From assembly GCF_947500255.1 (NCBI RefSeq), contig NZ_CANMRL010000001.1, positions 1,364,001-1,428,000 on the forward strand: a stretch of DNA of 64,000 nucleotides, given 5' to 3'. How positions within the stretch are numbered: the stretch's first letter is position 1; the number at the start of each line of letters is the position of its first letter. The position numbers and the translations under genes were made by a program. This stretch comes from an uncultured Psychroserpens sp. (GTDB lineage Bacteria > Bacteroidota > Bacteroidia > Flavobacteriales > Flavobacteriaceae). Shown here piece after piece: positions 35,119 to 43,239 of the stretch. The notes below the pieces were generated by a model, which ran no database searches, was not told where the DNA came from, and saw only the letters and a list, made by a program, of their open reading frames with translations.

Positions 35119-35526
35119 ATGTCGGTTGTGCTAAGCTTTAAAATCAGGAAATATTATGCCTTGGTAGTAGTTGCGTTATTATGTTTAAATACTGCGTTTG
35201 CTCAAGATGATTTTGAGAATAATGATGAAAGTTTACGATTGTATTATGATGAGTTAGGTGATGCAGATTATTATACCTCTATTAATTATATAGAACATTG
35301 TCGAAAATCAAATTAATGATTCTAAGGTGGAACGTCCTTCCATAGAATTGAATAAAGATATCGACTTTCAGTTGGGATTAGTCACTAAAGAGATATAAGA
35401 ACAAACAACTCTAAGTCTCCAGCATACTGCATAGAATTACCTAGCAAAGATTATAACGAAAAATTGCGTAAATTCGTACAAGAGCTTATTAATCAATTAA
35501 ATACTAAACAAAAGAATGAGAACTAA
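35119..35526 (+). pseudogene. Small exported-protein gene disrupted by two apparent frameshifts
   Basis: The first frame (35119-35316) encodes a signal peptide (YYALVVVALLCLNTAFA) and an acidic segment, then stops after YIEHCRKSN. Reading continues sensibly in a second frame, about 35293-35398 (NIVENQINDSKVERPSIELN). It goes on in a third frame, about 35399-35526 (SPAYCIELPSKDYNEKLRKF), ending 11 bp inside the next gene. The three pieces together look like one exported protein of roughly 130 residues. Two indels, or base-calling errors, are the simplest explanation. I do not recognise the family. Confidence 0.6.
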
Positions 35527-36961
35527 ATTTTTACTGTTAGGCTTATTACTTATGGTCTCGCCAAACCTATTTGCTCAAGAGCGTTATAAAGTCGTTTATG
35601 ATTTTGAAAAGGATACCATTAGTTATTTGCAATTAAAGGAAGAGACAAAAACTTATGAAGCTATAAATAAGCCAAAGTTTAAAAGAAATAGTTTGGTTGA
35701 GATCAAATTAATGAATGTCAATCCATTCGCATTAAAAGTTAATCCCAACATCACTCAAACCGATGCATTTAGAGAAGGAAATAACTTTAATATTGGTAAT
35801 TTGTTTACCAGTATTAACAGTATTGCAACAAGACCTTCAGATTTGAATCTAAATATTAATCCACCAGCCCTTGGCACTGTTGCGACAGATGCAACCACAC
35901 AAAACAAAATTCGTGGAGATGCAGATATTATGAGTAACAATATTGTGGTTACCAATACGCTCGCAACTGATATTAATATGACCAAAAAATTTATAGTGAG
36001 TACTTTGGTTAACCCTAAATTAAAAAAGGATGAAATCCAAGAAAAAATAACGAACTTCTTAGCAGATGTGTTGCAGGTCGATGCTAATATAGATGAGTCT
36101 CCCGAAGATAACGTAATACCATTTTTAATTGCGGTTAGACAAAAAGTATCAGCTGCAAATAAGGCAGTAGTAGATCAAGCAACTAGTTTGAAACGAAGCT
36201 ATGAAGATGAAGCAGAGAAAGATGAAGTCATAGCAAAAAGGGAAAATGTGAGTTCTATAAGCAATTCAATTGTAGCCTTAGACCGCTTAATTGCTGAAGC
36301 CAATGCAACGAAGGTATTATCCTTAGAAACCTTAAATGTGATACAAGACCTGTATTCGGCTTTAGAATCGGCTAGCTTTGAACGCACTATTGATAAAGAA
36401 GTACAGCGCGATCGAATGAATATTAATCTTCAGTTTATGGAGAGCGATTTTTATGATTCAGTAGGTTTAGAACGTTCTAACGAAACCTTGAGAGAGCGTG
36501 ACATTAAAGTATATGCTAAAGGAGGATTAAAAATAAACACCAGTATTGCTTTAACGCTTAATAACTTTGGAAGTAATTCTAAGGAGTATTTTTTAAATTC
36601 TGAAACAAACGCTATTGGTGCAGATGATAATGATTACTTCGTGCCTAGTATTGCTACTATGGTTAATTTTTATCCGTTTATGGGAGAAAAATTTAATGTA
36701 GGAGGTAGTTTTGGGCTATCTATACCAATTACAAGTGATGTTACAGGTGTGAATTTCCTTTTAGGACCAACGTTCTTTTTTGGATCAGAAAATAGATTGG
36801 CCTTTTCTGGAGGAATAGCCTATGGTCCGACAGAGGAATTGAGAAATGGAGCACAAGTGGGTGATACCTTTGACGGTGACTCTAATCAACTTACTCGAGA
36901 TATTTATGATTTTGGGTATTACTTTGGGATTTCTTTTAGCTTATTCGATGTGAAGAACTAA
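35516..36961 (+). CDS. Exported protein of unknown function with a probable outer-membrane beta-barrel C-terminus
   Basis: A 481-residue protein with a signal peptide (RTKFLLLGLLLMVSPNLFAQ). Residues about 20-110 are beta-rich with FALKVNPNITQTD. Residues about 140-330 are mainly charged helix (VRQKVSAANKAVVDQATSLKRSYEDEAEKDE, IVALDRLIAEANATKVLSLETL) and may form a coiled coil. The end (about 335-481) alternates glycine/aromatic strands, with FGLSIPITSDVTGVNFLLGPTFFFG and a final YFGISFSLFDVKN like a barrel C-terminus. It overlaps the broken gene by 11 bp. Function unknown; its place opposite the caspase suggests a common locus. Confidence 0.6.
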   Translation: MRTKFLLLGLLLMVSPNLFAQERYKVVYDFEKDTISYLQLKEETKTYEAINKPKFKRNSLVEIKLMNVNPFALKVNPNITQTDAFREGNNFNIGNLFTSINSIATRPSDLNLNINPPALGTVATDATTQNKIRGDADIMSNNIVVTNTLATDINMTKKFIVSTLVNPKLKKDEIQEKITNFLADVLQVDANIDESPEDNVIPFLIAVRQKVSAANKAVVDQATSLKRSYEDEAEKDEVIAKRENVSSISNSIVALDRLIAEANATKVLSLETLNVIQDLYSALESASFERTIDKEVQRDRMNINLQFMESDFYDSVGLERSNETLRERDIKVYAKGGLKINTSIALTLNNFGSNSKEYFLNSETNAIGADDNDYFVPSIATMVNFYPFMGEKFNVGGSFGLSIPITSDVTGVNFLLGPTFFFGSENRLAFSGGIAYGPTEELRNGAQVGDTFDGDSNQLTRDIYDFGYYFGISFSLFDVKN

Positions 36962-36981
36962 TAGTATTAACATATTTAAAA

Positions 36982-37016
36982 TTAAAAGGCTTTGACGATA
37001 TCGTTAAAGCCTTTTT
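36982..37016 (+). terminator. Terminator after the 481-residue exported-protein gene
   Basis: AAAAGGCTTTGACG and CGTTAAAGCCTTTT form a long stem (one G-U) around ATAT, followed by a T. Confidence 0.85.
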
Positions 37017-37035
37017 CAATATCAATTATAAACCG

Positions 37036-37043
37036 TAAATTTG
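37036..37043 (+). promoter_or_regulatory. -7 box for the HupE/UreJ-like gene
   Basis: TAAATTTG, an exact TAnnTTTG match, 24 bp before the ATG; no clear -33 TTG. Confidence 0.45.
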
Positions 37044-37067
37044 GTTCAACCCAAATAAAAATACATT

Positions 37068-37658
37068 ATGATTGACAATTTTGTGTCAAATTTTCAAGAT
37101 GGTGTTTTTCACGTACTCCATTTAAAAGCCTACGACCACATTTTATTTTTGATCGTGCTCGCAGTTCCATATCTATTTAAAGATTGGAAGCGTGTACTAC
37201 TATTAATTACCATGTTTACACTTGGACATTGTGTGTCCTTGGCCTTAACGACCTACGATATTATAACAGTCAACGTGAAGTTAGTTGAGTTTTTAATCCC
37301 CATTACAATTTTGATTGTAGCCCTTTTCAATGTATTTACTTCAGGAAAGAAATCTCATGGTAAGACCATAGGTTTACTGTTTTTTGCAACGTTGTTTCTT
37401 GGATTAATTCACGGTTTAGGATTTGTAGGCACTTTTGAACGTCTTATTTCAAGTTCTGAAAGCAAATTACTTGCCCTCTTAGAAATAGGTTTAGGGATTG
37501 AAGTTGGTCAACTTATCGTTGCATTTATTGTCGTCTTTTTGAGTTTTTTATGCCAAACAATCTTTAGATTTTCAAAACGAGATTGGGTGATGGTTATCTC
37601 AGCAATAGTGGTTGGATTTGTCTTACCAATGATTATTTCAAGTGAAATGTTGTCCTAA
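37068..37658 (+). CDS. HupE/UreJ family membrane protein
   Basis: A 196-residue inner-membrane protein with about six helices. The conserved residues are visible: GVFHVLHLKAYDHILFLI (family pattern GxxHxxxGxDHxLF), MFTLGHCVSLAL, and FFATLFLGLIHGLGFVGTFE. HupE/UreJ proteins are proposed nickel or cobalt permeases for hydrogenase and urease, but this single-gene type in Bacteroidota has no hydrogenase or urease nearby. The metal assignment is therefore inference. Confidence 0.8.
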   Translation: MIDNFVSNFQDGVFHVLHLKAYDHILFLIVLAVPYLFKDWKRVLLLITMFTLGHCVSLALTTYDIITVNVKLVEFLIPITILIVALFNVFTSGKKSHGKTIGLLFFATLFLGLIHGLGFVGTFERLISSSESKLLALLEIGLGIEVGQLIVAFIVVFLSFLCQTIFRFSKRDWVMVISAIVVGFVLPMIISSEMLS

Positions 37659-37746
37659 AAATTATTGTTGATAACGGTTTTGATAAAACTTTAACGAAAA
37701 GTAAACAGTTTATGCAATTCTATCCTTTTATATTCGTTAAACATAA

Positions 37747-38595
37747 ATGAAATTTTTTTTATTGCATAAATTCAATAATCCGAGGAGATTATTCTTATTA
37801 TTACCTCTTTTTTTAGTGTCCTGTTTTCAGGAAAATGAATACAAAATGGTGCTTGAAGAGTATGTAGATGAAGATATTAGACACAATAAAAATAGAAAGG
37901 AATATGAAGTGTCATCTCTGGAAAGTTTGGCAGAAGAAAGACCAGAAGAGTTTGAATTAATGTATGAAGAAGCTAAGAACATTAATGTTCTTGTTTCTGA
38001 ATTTGAAAGTTTTATTCTGAAATCAGAAACGGTTGATGCTATTAATGTAAAATTAAAATTCTTCAAAGAAAATATATCTACACTCAATTTGAAAGAATTC
38101 AGCATGTTAAATGAAGAGTTAGATTTACAACCATTAACCAGACTGTCAGAAAAATACAAACTTTTAAGAAAGCTAAAAAATATAAACTTTGAAAGATATA
38201 ACTTGTTGTCGTCAATAGGATGTGATTTGTCAGGAATATCCAGTTATAGAGCTAAAATGTTAGCATCTAGATTAAATGATAGTGTAGTTGTATTAAATAT
38301 TTTTAGTAGATTATTAAAACAGTACAATACTAATTTTGATGATTTGTCTATAAATGTTAGTATAAAAAATAATAAAACAAATGCTTTTGTTGGTGTAAAC
38401 GTAAAACCAAGTATTAGCTATATGGCTTATCTTGTAAAATCAAGATCTGACACACTTTTTATAGATGCAATTTTAAAAACAAATGAAAGAGCTAAGCTTT
38501 TAGTTGCAAAAAATTCATCCTATATTTATGTTGGAGAACTAAAAGAGTTCGACGAAAATTACGTAGAGGACTATTTTAAAGAAATCTATAATTAA
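37747..38595 (+). CDS. Predicted lipoprotein of unknown function
   Basis: A 282-residue protein with a lipobox ending at C26 (LFLLLPLFLVSCFQEN). Residues 30-170 are charged and largely helical (EYVDEDIRHNKNRKEYEVSSLESLAEERPEEFELMYEEA); residues 200-282 appear beta-rich. I recognise no family. It heads a probable operon with the dCMP deaminase gene (18-bp gap) and the S41 protease gene (no gap). Confidence 0.7.
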   Translation: MKFFLLHKFNNPRRLFLLLPLFLVSCFQENEYKMVLEEYVDEDIRHNKNRKEYEVSSLESLAEERPEEFELMYEEAKNINVLVSEFESFILKSETVDAINVKLKFFKENISTLNLKEFSMLNEELDLQPLTRLSEKYKLLRKLKNINFERYNLLSSIGCDLSGISSYRAKMLASRLNDSVVVLNIFSRLLKQYNTNFDDLSINVSIKNNKTNAFVGVNVKPSISYMAYLVKSRSDTLFIDAILKTNERAKLLVAKNSSYIYVGELKEFDENYVEDYFKEIYN

Positions 38596-38613
38596 TAAAA
38601 GCATTCAAAATAA

Positions 38614-39045
38614 ATGCCGAAAGAGAAACAATTACGTTACGATAAAGCTTACCTTAGAATTGCCAAAGAATGGGGGAAATTATCGCATTGTAACCGAAAG
38701 CAAGTAGGTGCACTGATCGTTAAAGATAGAATGATAATATCTGATGGATATAATGGGACTCCTACAGGTTTTGAAAATTATTGCGAAGATGATGAGGGTT
38801 ACACAAAATGGTATGTATTGCATGCCGAAGCTAATGCCATTTTAAAAGTGGCAGCGTCCACGCAGTCTTGTAAAGGTGCTACGCTATATATTACGTTGTC
38901 ACCTTGTAAAGAATGTAGCAAACTTATACATCAGGCAGGAATTGTAAGAGTTGTATATCATGAAGCCTATAAAGATTGCTCTGGAATAGCATTTTTAGAA
39001 AAGGCAGGAATAGAATTAAAATTAATAGAAGACGTCAAAGTATAA
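38614..39045 (+). CDS. dCMP deaminase (ComEB-like)
   Basis: A 143-residue zinc deaminase. The zinc site is H70-A-E72 with C98-K-E-C101 (LSPCKECSKLI), and GYNGTPTGFENYCEDDEG is the nucleotide-binding region of deoxycytidylate deaminases. It would convert dCMP to dUMP for thymidylate synthesis. It is directly followed, without any base between, by the S41 protease gene. Confidence 0.92.
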   Translation: MPKEKQLRYDKAYLRIAKEWGKLSHCNRKQVGALIVKDRMIISDGYNGTPTGFENYCEDDEGYTKWYVLHAEANAILKVAASTQSCKGATLYITLSPCKECSKLIHQAGIVRVVYHEAYKDCSGIAFLEKAGIELKLIEDVKV

Positions 39046-40656
39046 ATGGCATTCGATAAAAAATACATACCGTTTGTTGTAGGAGTTGCAATTGCAGCTG
39101 GTGTATTTATTGGTGGGAAATTAAATTTCACCGATACATCCGATCGTTTATTCACATCAAACAGTAAAAAAGACAAACTGAACCGACTCATAGATTACAT
39201 CGACTACGAATATGTTGATGATATCAATACAGACAGCATTGTTGATGTCACTGTGAATGGTATTTTAGATAACCTAGATCCACATTCTACCTACATTCCA
39301 AAAAGCGAATTAGAACGTGTCACTAATAATATGAAAGGTGATTTTGTTGGTTTAGGTGTTAATTTTTACACTTATAATGATACCATTACCGTAATTAGAA
39401 CTGTAGATGGAGGGCCAAGTGAGAAAGCTGGTATTAAAGCTGGTGACCGAATTTTAATGGCTGATGGTGATTCTATCTTTGGAAAAGAATGGAGTAATGC
39501 TGATATCATTCAAAAGTTAAAAGGCGAAAAAGGGTCTAAAGTGAAACTTTCGATCTATAGAAAAGGTGAAGACAAGCTACTAGAGTTTAAAGTAAAACGA
39601 GATGTAGTACCTATCAAAAGTGTTGATGCAGCTTATATGCTAACGGATAAATTGGGCTATATAAAAATTAACCGTTTTGCCGAATCTACATATAAAGAAT
39701 TTAAAAGAGCTCTTGATAAATTACAGGATCAAGGCGCTACTCAGCTGGCTTTAGATTTAAGGGATAATCCAGGAGGTTTTTTGGCTATAGCAGAACAAAT
39801 TGTTGACGAATTTTTGGAAGACGATAAGCTTATTCTATTTACGAAAAACAAAAAAGGAAAAAAGGAATATAGCTATGCTACTCGTCGTGGTGATTTTGAA
39901 GAAGGTGAAATTTTTATTCTAATCAACGAAAGCTCGGCTTCTGCAAGTGAGATTGTGGCTGGTGCTTTACAAGATAATGATAAAGGTACTATTGTAGGTC
40001 GTCGAAGCTATGGAAAAGGACTGGTGCAACGCGAAATGTCACTAGGTGATGGTAGTGCTGTGCGATTAACAGTATCACGATATTATACGCCAACAGGACG
40101 CTCAATTCAGCGCCCTTATGATAACGGAAAGAACAGTGATTACTATAATGATTATTACAAACGACTAAGTAGCGGTGAATTTGAAGATGCCGAAAGTATT
40201 AAAATTGCAGACTCCCTAAAGTTCAAGACACCAGAGGGCAAAATCGTTTATGGTGGTGGCGGAATTATTCCAGATATTTTCGTACCGCTTAATACGACCG
40301 TTCAAAATGAAACATTAAACTATTTAAAGCGTCGCGAATACATAAGCAATTTTGTGTTTACCGAATTGGACAAAGACCGAAGTGTTTATGAAGGTGTTGA
40401 AGCTAATGATTTCATAAATAACTTTGAAGTTAGTGATGATATAGTAGTTAAATTTCAGGATTTTGTTAATCTGAAAGAACGCACCAATATTACATTTGTG
40501 GCTTATCATGATCAAATGCGACGACTTATAAAATCTGAATTGGCCGATCAGTTATTTGGAAGTAATGTTGCCGAAAAAATCTTGAATGAAAATGATGATG
40601 TGATCGAAGAGGTGATCTTGCTAAGTCAAAGAGATGAAGCTTTAGAAGATCACTAA
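39046..40656 (+). CDS. S41-family C-terminal processing protease
   Basis: A 536-residue periplasmic protease with an N-terminal membrane anchor (YIPFVVGVAIAAGVFIGG). Domain order: N-terminal helical part, PDZ (about 85-180: GGPSEKAGIKAGDRILMADGDSI), and the protease core with LALDLRDNPGGFLAIAEQIV, INESSASASEIVAGALQDN (nucleophile Ser in the SASASE block, about residues 297-302) and GRRSYGKGLVQ (catalytic Lys). A roughly 150-residue C-terminal extension follows, as usual in Bacteroidota. It degrades or trims envelope proteins. Confidence 0.93.
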   Translation: MAFDKKYIPFVVGVAIAAGVFIGGKLNFTDTSDRLFTSNSKKDKLNRLIDYIDYEYVDDINTDSIVDVTVNGILDNLDPHSTYIPKSELERVTNNMKGDFVGLGVNFYTYNDTITVIRTVDGGPSEKAGIKAGDRILMADGDSIFGKEWSNADIIQKLKGEKGSKVKLSIYRKGEDKLLEFKVKRDVVPIKSVDAAYMLTDKLGYIKINRFAESTYKEFKRALDKLQDQGATQLALDLRDNPGGFLAIAEQIVDEFLEDDKLILFTKNKKGKKEYSYATRRGDFEEGEIFILINESSASASEIVAGALQDNDKGTIVGRRSYGKGLVQREMSLGDGSAVRLTVSRYYTPTGRSIQRPYDNGKNSDYYNDYYKRLSSGEFEDAESIKIADSLKFKTPEGKIVYGGGGIIPDIFVPLNTTVQNETLNYLKRREYISNFVFTELDKDRSVYEGVEANDFINNFEVSDDIVVKFQDFVNLKERTNITFVAYHDQMRRLIKSELADQLFGSNVAEKILNENDDVIEEVILLSQRDEALEDH

Positions 40657-40670
40657 GATCAATCAATTGG

Positions 40671-41153
40671 CTATAGTTTTGTGTAAATGTATACAAGGTA
40701 GCCCATACCCGCTAAAAAAAAGCATCCCATAATTAAACCAATAAAATCATTAGATTCAACTTCTTCTTTTAGCTTATTGGAGTCGATATAATTAGTATCT
40801 GCTTTTGTAATTTGATATATGGCTTTACTATCATTTATAGCCAGCGTAATACGGTCACCTTTGCTAACTTCAGATAAGAATTTCTGTTTATTTAAAGCAC
40901 TACTATAAATTCTTGGAATCGTATACTTATTATCATCCAAATAAACAGCGTAATACGTCCTTCTGGTTTTATTGACTCTCCGTTTTTTTTCCTCGTATTT
41001 AATAAAAGTACCGCTTACGTTCGCTGTTTCTTCGAGATCTTCAGAAAAATAAGAATATAGACCTGCCGAAGACAATAATGCACTTAATACGATTAGGATA
41101 AGTATTTCTTTCTTACCTGTTTTTTTCTTTTTCTTCTTCTTTTTGTTCCCCAT
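40671..41153 (-). CDS. Small membrane protein, unknown function
   Basis: A 160-residue protein with a very lysine-rich N-terminus (eight Lys in the first dozen residues), a helix (ILILIVLSALLSSAGLYSYF), a beta-rich middle that reads like a small soluble domain (VSGTFIKYEEKKRRVNKTRRTYYAVYLDDNKYTIPR), and a second helix (FIGLIMGCFFLAGMGYLVYIYT). The middle domain would lie outside the cytoplasm between the two helices. It overlaps the FAD-protein gene by one base and is the last gene of the marC operon. Confidence 0.65.
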   Translation of the reverse strand: MGNKKKKKKKKTGKKEILILIVLSALLSSAGLYSYFSEDLEETANVSGTFIKYEEKKRRVNKTRRTYYAVYLDDNKYTIPRIYSSALNKQKFLSEVSKGDRITLAINDSKAIYQITKADTNYIDSNKLKEEVESNDFIGLIMGCFFLAGMGYLVYIYTKL

Positions 41154-41755
41154 TATACTTTATCATGTATTTTAGTATGTTTCCCATGATTCCAAAGCGT
41201 TAAAATGTCTGTGGCTACTTGAGCACCACTTCCTGAGGCAATAGCAAACTGACTTCTCCAGCCTGCCAAAGTTCCGGCTACATACAAACCGTCGTCAATC
41301 AAATGATTGTCATTCTTTAACCAAATACGACTTTTTTCCAAATTGGCTTTTGGATGAGGTTCTATATAATCTTCCAAGCCTTTAATAGTAATGAGATTGG
41401 TATAACCTACTGCAATCACAACAGTTTTGGAGGTGTAGGTGTTTTTATTGGTCGCAATTATAAATCCTTCTGAAGACTTTGCGACCGATTTTACTTTTTC
41501 TGTATCTATCTGTTCAACATGAGGATATAGGTTTTGCAATTGTGCTTTTCCATGTTGTAAAATATCGGCTCCTAAAGTTCCAGGAGTTAATCCTAAAACG
41601 TTATTAAACAGCGCATTTTGAAGATGTGATGTGCGTTGATGCATGACAATACCAATACGTTTATGTTCAGCAAAAGGTTTGAGTTTGGCAGAACCTAAAA
41701 CCAAAGCGCAAGACATACCTGCTGCTCCACCACCAATTATAAAAGCATCAAACAT
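41153..41755 (-). CDS. Short thioredoxin-reductase-like FAD protein lacking the NADPH domain
   Basis: A 200-residue flavoprotein. It has the dinucleotide-binding motif IIGGGAAGMSCALVLGSA at residues about 6-22, the second FAD block YTSKTVVIAVGYTNL, and the C-terminal DDGLYVAGTLAGWRSQFAIASGSGAQVATDIL typical of thioredoxin reductases. It lacks the CxxC redox pair and the central NADPH domain, so it is about 110 residues shorter than a normal enzyme. Without these it cannot work as an ordinary TrxR; partner or role unknown. One-base overlaps with both neighbours point to tight coupling. Confidence 0.8.
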   Translation of the reverse strand: MFDAFIIGGGAAGMSCALVLGSAKLKPFAEHKRIGIVMHQRTSHLQNALFNNVLGLTPGTLGADILQHGKAQLQNLYPHVEQIDTEKVKSVAKSSEGFIIATNKNTYTSKTVVIAVGYTNLITIKGLEDYIEPHPKANLEKSRIWLKNDNHLIDDGLYVAGTLAGWRSQFAIASGSGAQVATDILTLWNHGKHTKIHDKV

Positions 41756-41958
41756 TAGTTGCGTCCTTTTAATTTTTGATCTACACGTTTAGATAATCGC
41801 AAGATTTGTAAGAGTGCAACAGCACAAAGTGAGGCAAGAATTGTTATGAGAGCTACAATACTTTGCCCTTCAAATAAATTATCAAAGTCAAGTCTTGTTG
41901 CGTTGTAAATAATAAGACCAAAGGCAATTATGGTCGCTAAAATGGTAAAATATTTCAT
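41755..41958 (-). CDS. 67-residue two-helix membrane protein
   Basis: Two hydrophobic helices (MKYFTILATIIAFGLIIYNAT and IVALITILASLCAVALLQIL) joined by an acidic loop, then a basic tail (RLSKRVDQKLKGRN). It is a real gene judging by the TAATG overlap with the FAD-protein gene and its 16-bp distance from marC. Family not recognised. Confidence 0.65.
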   Translation of the reverse strand: MKYFTILATIIAFGLIIYNATRLDFDNLFEGQSIVALITILASLCAVALLQILRLSKRVDQKLKGRN

Positions 41959-41974
41959 CTGTTAAAACTATAAA

Positions 41975-42568
41975 TTATGCTAGTTCAAAAAGCGCTTTAA
42001 TGTTGTGAGCAAATAACTTTACTGCGATAGCTAAAAGAATAACACCAAAAATTTTGCGGATAATGTTAATTCCGTTTTGTCCAATTAAACGCTCAATTCT
42101 AGCAGAGGTTTTTAGTACGATAAAGATAATGATAACATTTAGTATTACGGCAATAATGATATTTTCAATTCTGTATTCAGCTCTTAATGATAATAATGTT
42201 GTTAAGCTTCCTGGTCCAGCAATTAATGGAAATGCCAACGGAAAGACAGAGGCTGTCATTTCGGTGCCTTCTTCTTGTTTATATAAGGTAATACCCAAAA
42301 TCATTTCTAAAGCGATAAAAAATAGAATGAAAGCGCCAGCAACCGCAAAAGAGTTGACACCAACACCTAAAAATGAAAGAATTGTTTTTCCTAGAAACAA
42401 AAAGAACACCATAATGATACCAGCAATGATTGATGCTTTTTCACTTTCAATATGCCCAGCTTTTTTTCTTAAATCTATAATGATTGGAATATTTCCAATA
42501 ATGTCAATTACAGCAAATAAAATCATAAATGCTGTAAAGATCTCCTTGAAACTTAATTGAATATCCAT
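41975..42568 (-). CDS. MarC family integral membrane protein
   Basis: A 197-residue protein with six helices. FKEIFTAFMILFAVIDIIGNIPI is the MarC family start and FPLAFPLIAGPGSLTTLLSL the conserved centre; the C-terminus has IIRKIFGVILLAIAVKLF. MarC proteins were once linked to multiple antibiotic resistance but that has been withdrawn; their substrate is unknown. It is the first gene of the four-gene minus-strand operon. Confidence 0.88.
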   Translation of the reverse strand: MDIQLSFKEIFTAFMILFAVIDIIGNIPIIIDLRKKAGHIESEKASIIAGIIMVFFLFLGKTILSFLGVGVNSFAVAGAFILFFIALEMILGITLYKQEEGTEMTASVFPLAFPLIAGPGSLTTLLSLRAEYRIENIIIAVILNVIIIFIVLKTSARIERLIGQNGINIIRKIFGVILLAIAVKLFAHNIKALFELA

Positions 42569-42639
42569 GATTCGTATATTTTCCGCAAAAGTAGTTCTTT
42601 AACAGAGATATATAACATTAAATAATCGTAAAGTTTGAC

Positions 42640-42647
42640 TATTTTTG
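42640..42647 (+). promoter_or_regulatory. -7 box for the DUF3109 gene
   Basis: TATTTTTG, an exact TAnnTTTG match, 25 bp before the start codon; -33 weak. Confidence 0.4.
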
Positions 42648-42672
42648 TCAGCAGTATTTTTATTATAACAGC

Positions 42673-43239
42673 ATGTTTCAGTTAGGAAAAACAATAGTTT
42701 CAGAAGACATTATCGAAAAAGATTTTGTGTGTAATTTATCTGCTTGTAAAGGCGCTTGCTGTATTGATGGTGATGCTGGCGCGCCTTTAGATGAAGAAGA
42801 ATCAAAAATTTTGAAAGACATTTACCCTAAAGTGAAGCCTTTTTTACGCAAGGAAGGTATTGAAGTCATTGAGAAGCAAGGTGAATATATCACAACCGAT
42901 TTTGGTGATTTGGAAACACCATTAATAAATGGAGCCGATTGTGCGTATGTTATTTTTGATGATAAAAAGACAGCACTTTGCGGTATTGAAGAAGCTTACA
43001 ATCAAGGGGTCATCTCATGGAAAAAACCAGTGTCTTGTCATTTATACCCTATTCGCGTTAAAGCATATTCTGAATTTTCCGCAGTAAACTATGATAAATG
43101 GGAAATTTGTGATGATGCCTGTACTTTAGGAAAAGAATTACAAGTTCCAATCTATAAATTTGTGAAAGAAGCATTAATTAGAAAATTTGGAGAAGATTGG
43201 TATTCAGAATTGGAGAAGGTCGCAGAGAATTATCGTTAA
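42673..43239 (+). CDS. DUF3109 cysteine-cluster protein
   Basis: A 188-residue soluble protein of the DUF3109/YkgJ-like type. Cysteines are clustered: FVCNLSACKGACCIDGDAGAPL (C-x5-C-x3-CC near residues 20-31), NGADCAY, TALCGIE, PVSCHLYPIRV and WEICDDACTLG. YkgJ-like proteins are thought to bind zinc or an iron-sulfur cluster; the role is unknown. Its last 4 bp overlap the convergent histidine kinase gene. Confidence 0.88.
   Translation: MFQLGKTIVSEDIIEKDFVCNLSACKGACCIDGDAGAPLDEEESKILKDIYPKVKPFLRKEGIEVIEKQGEYITTDFGDLETPLINGADCAYVIFDDKKTALCGIEEAYNQGVISWKKPVSCHLYPIRVKAYSEFSAVNYDKWEICDDACTLGKELQVPIYKFVKEALIRKFGEDWYSELEKVAENYR

Noticed and set aside
35119-35316. The 65-codon frame as an intact small gene
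   Set aside because: Protein-like sequence continues in the two other frames up to the next start codon, so a disrupted longer gene fits better.
42054-42560. 168-codon plus-strand frame across marC
   Set aside because: It is the antisense of a hydrophobic gene with clear MarC motifs on the minus strand; no promoter or family features.
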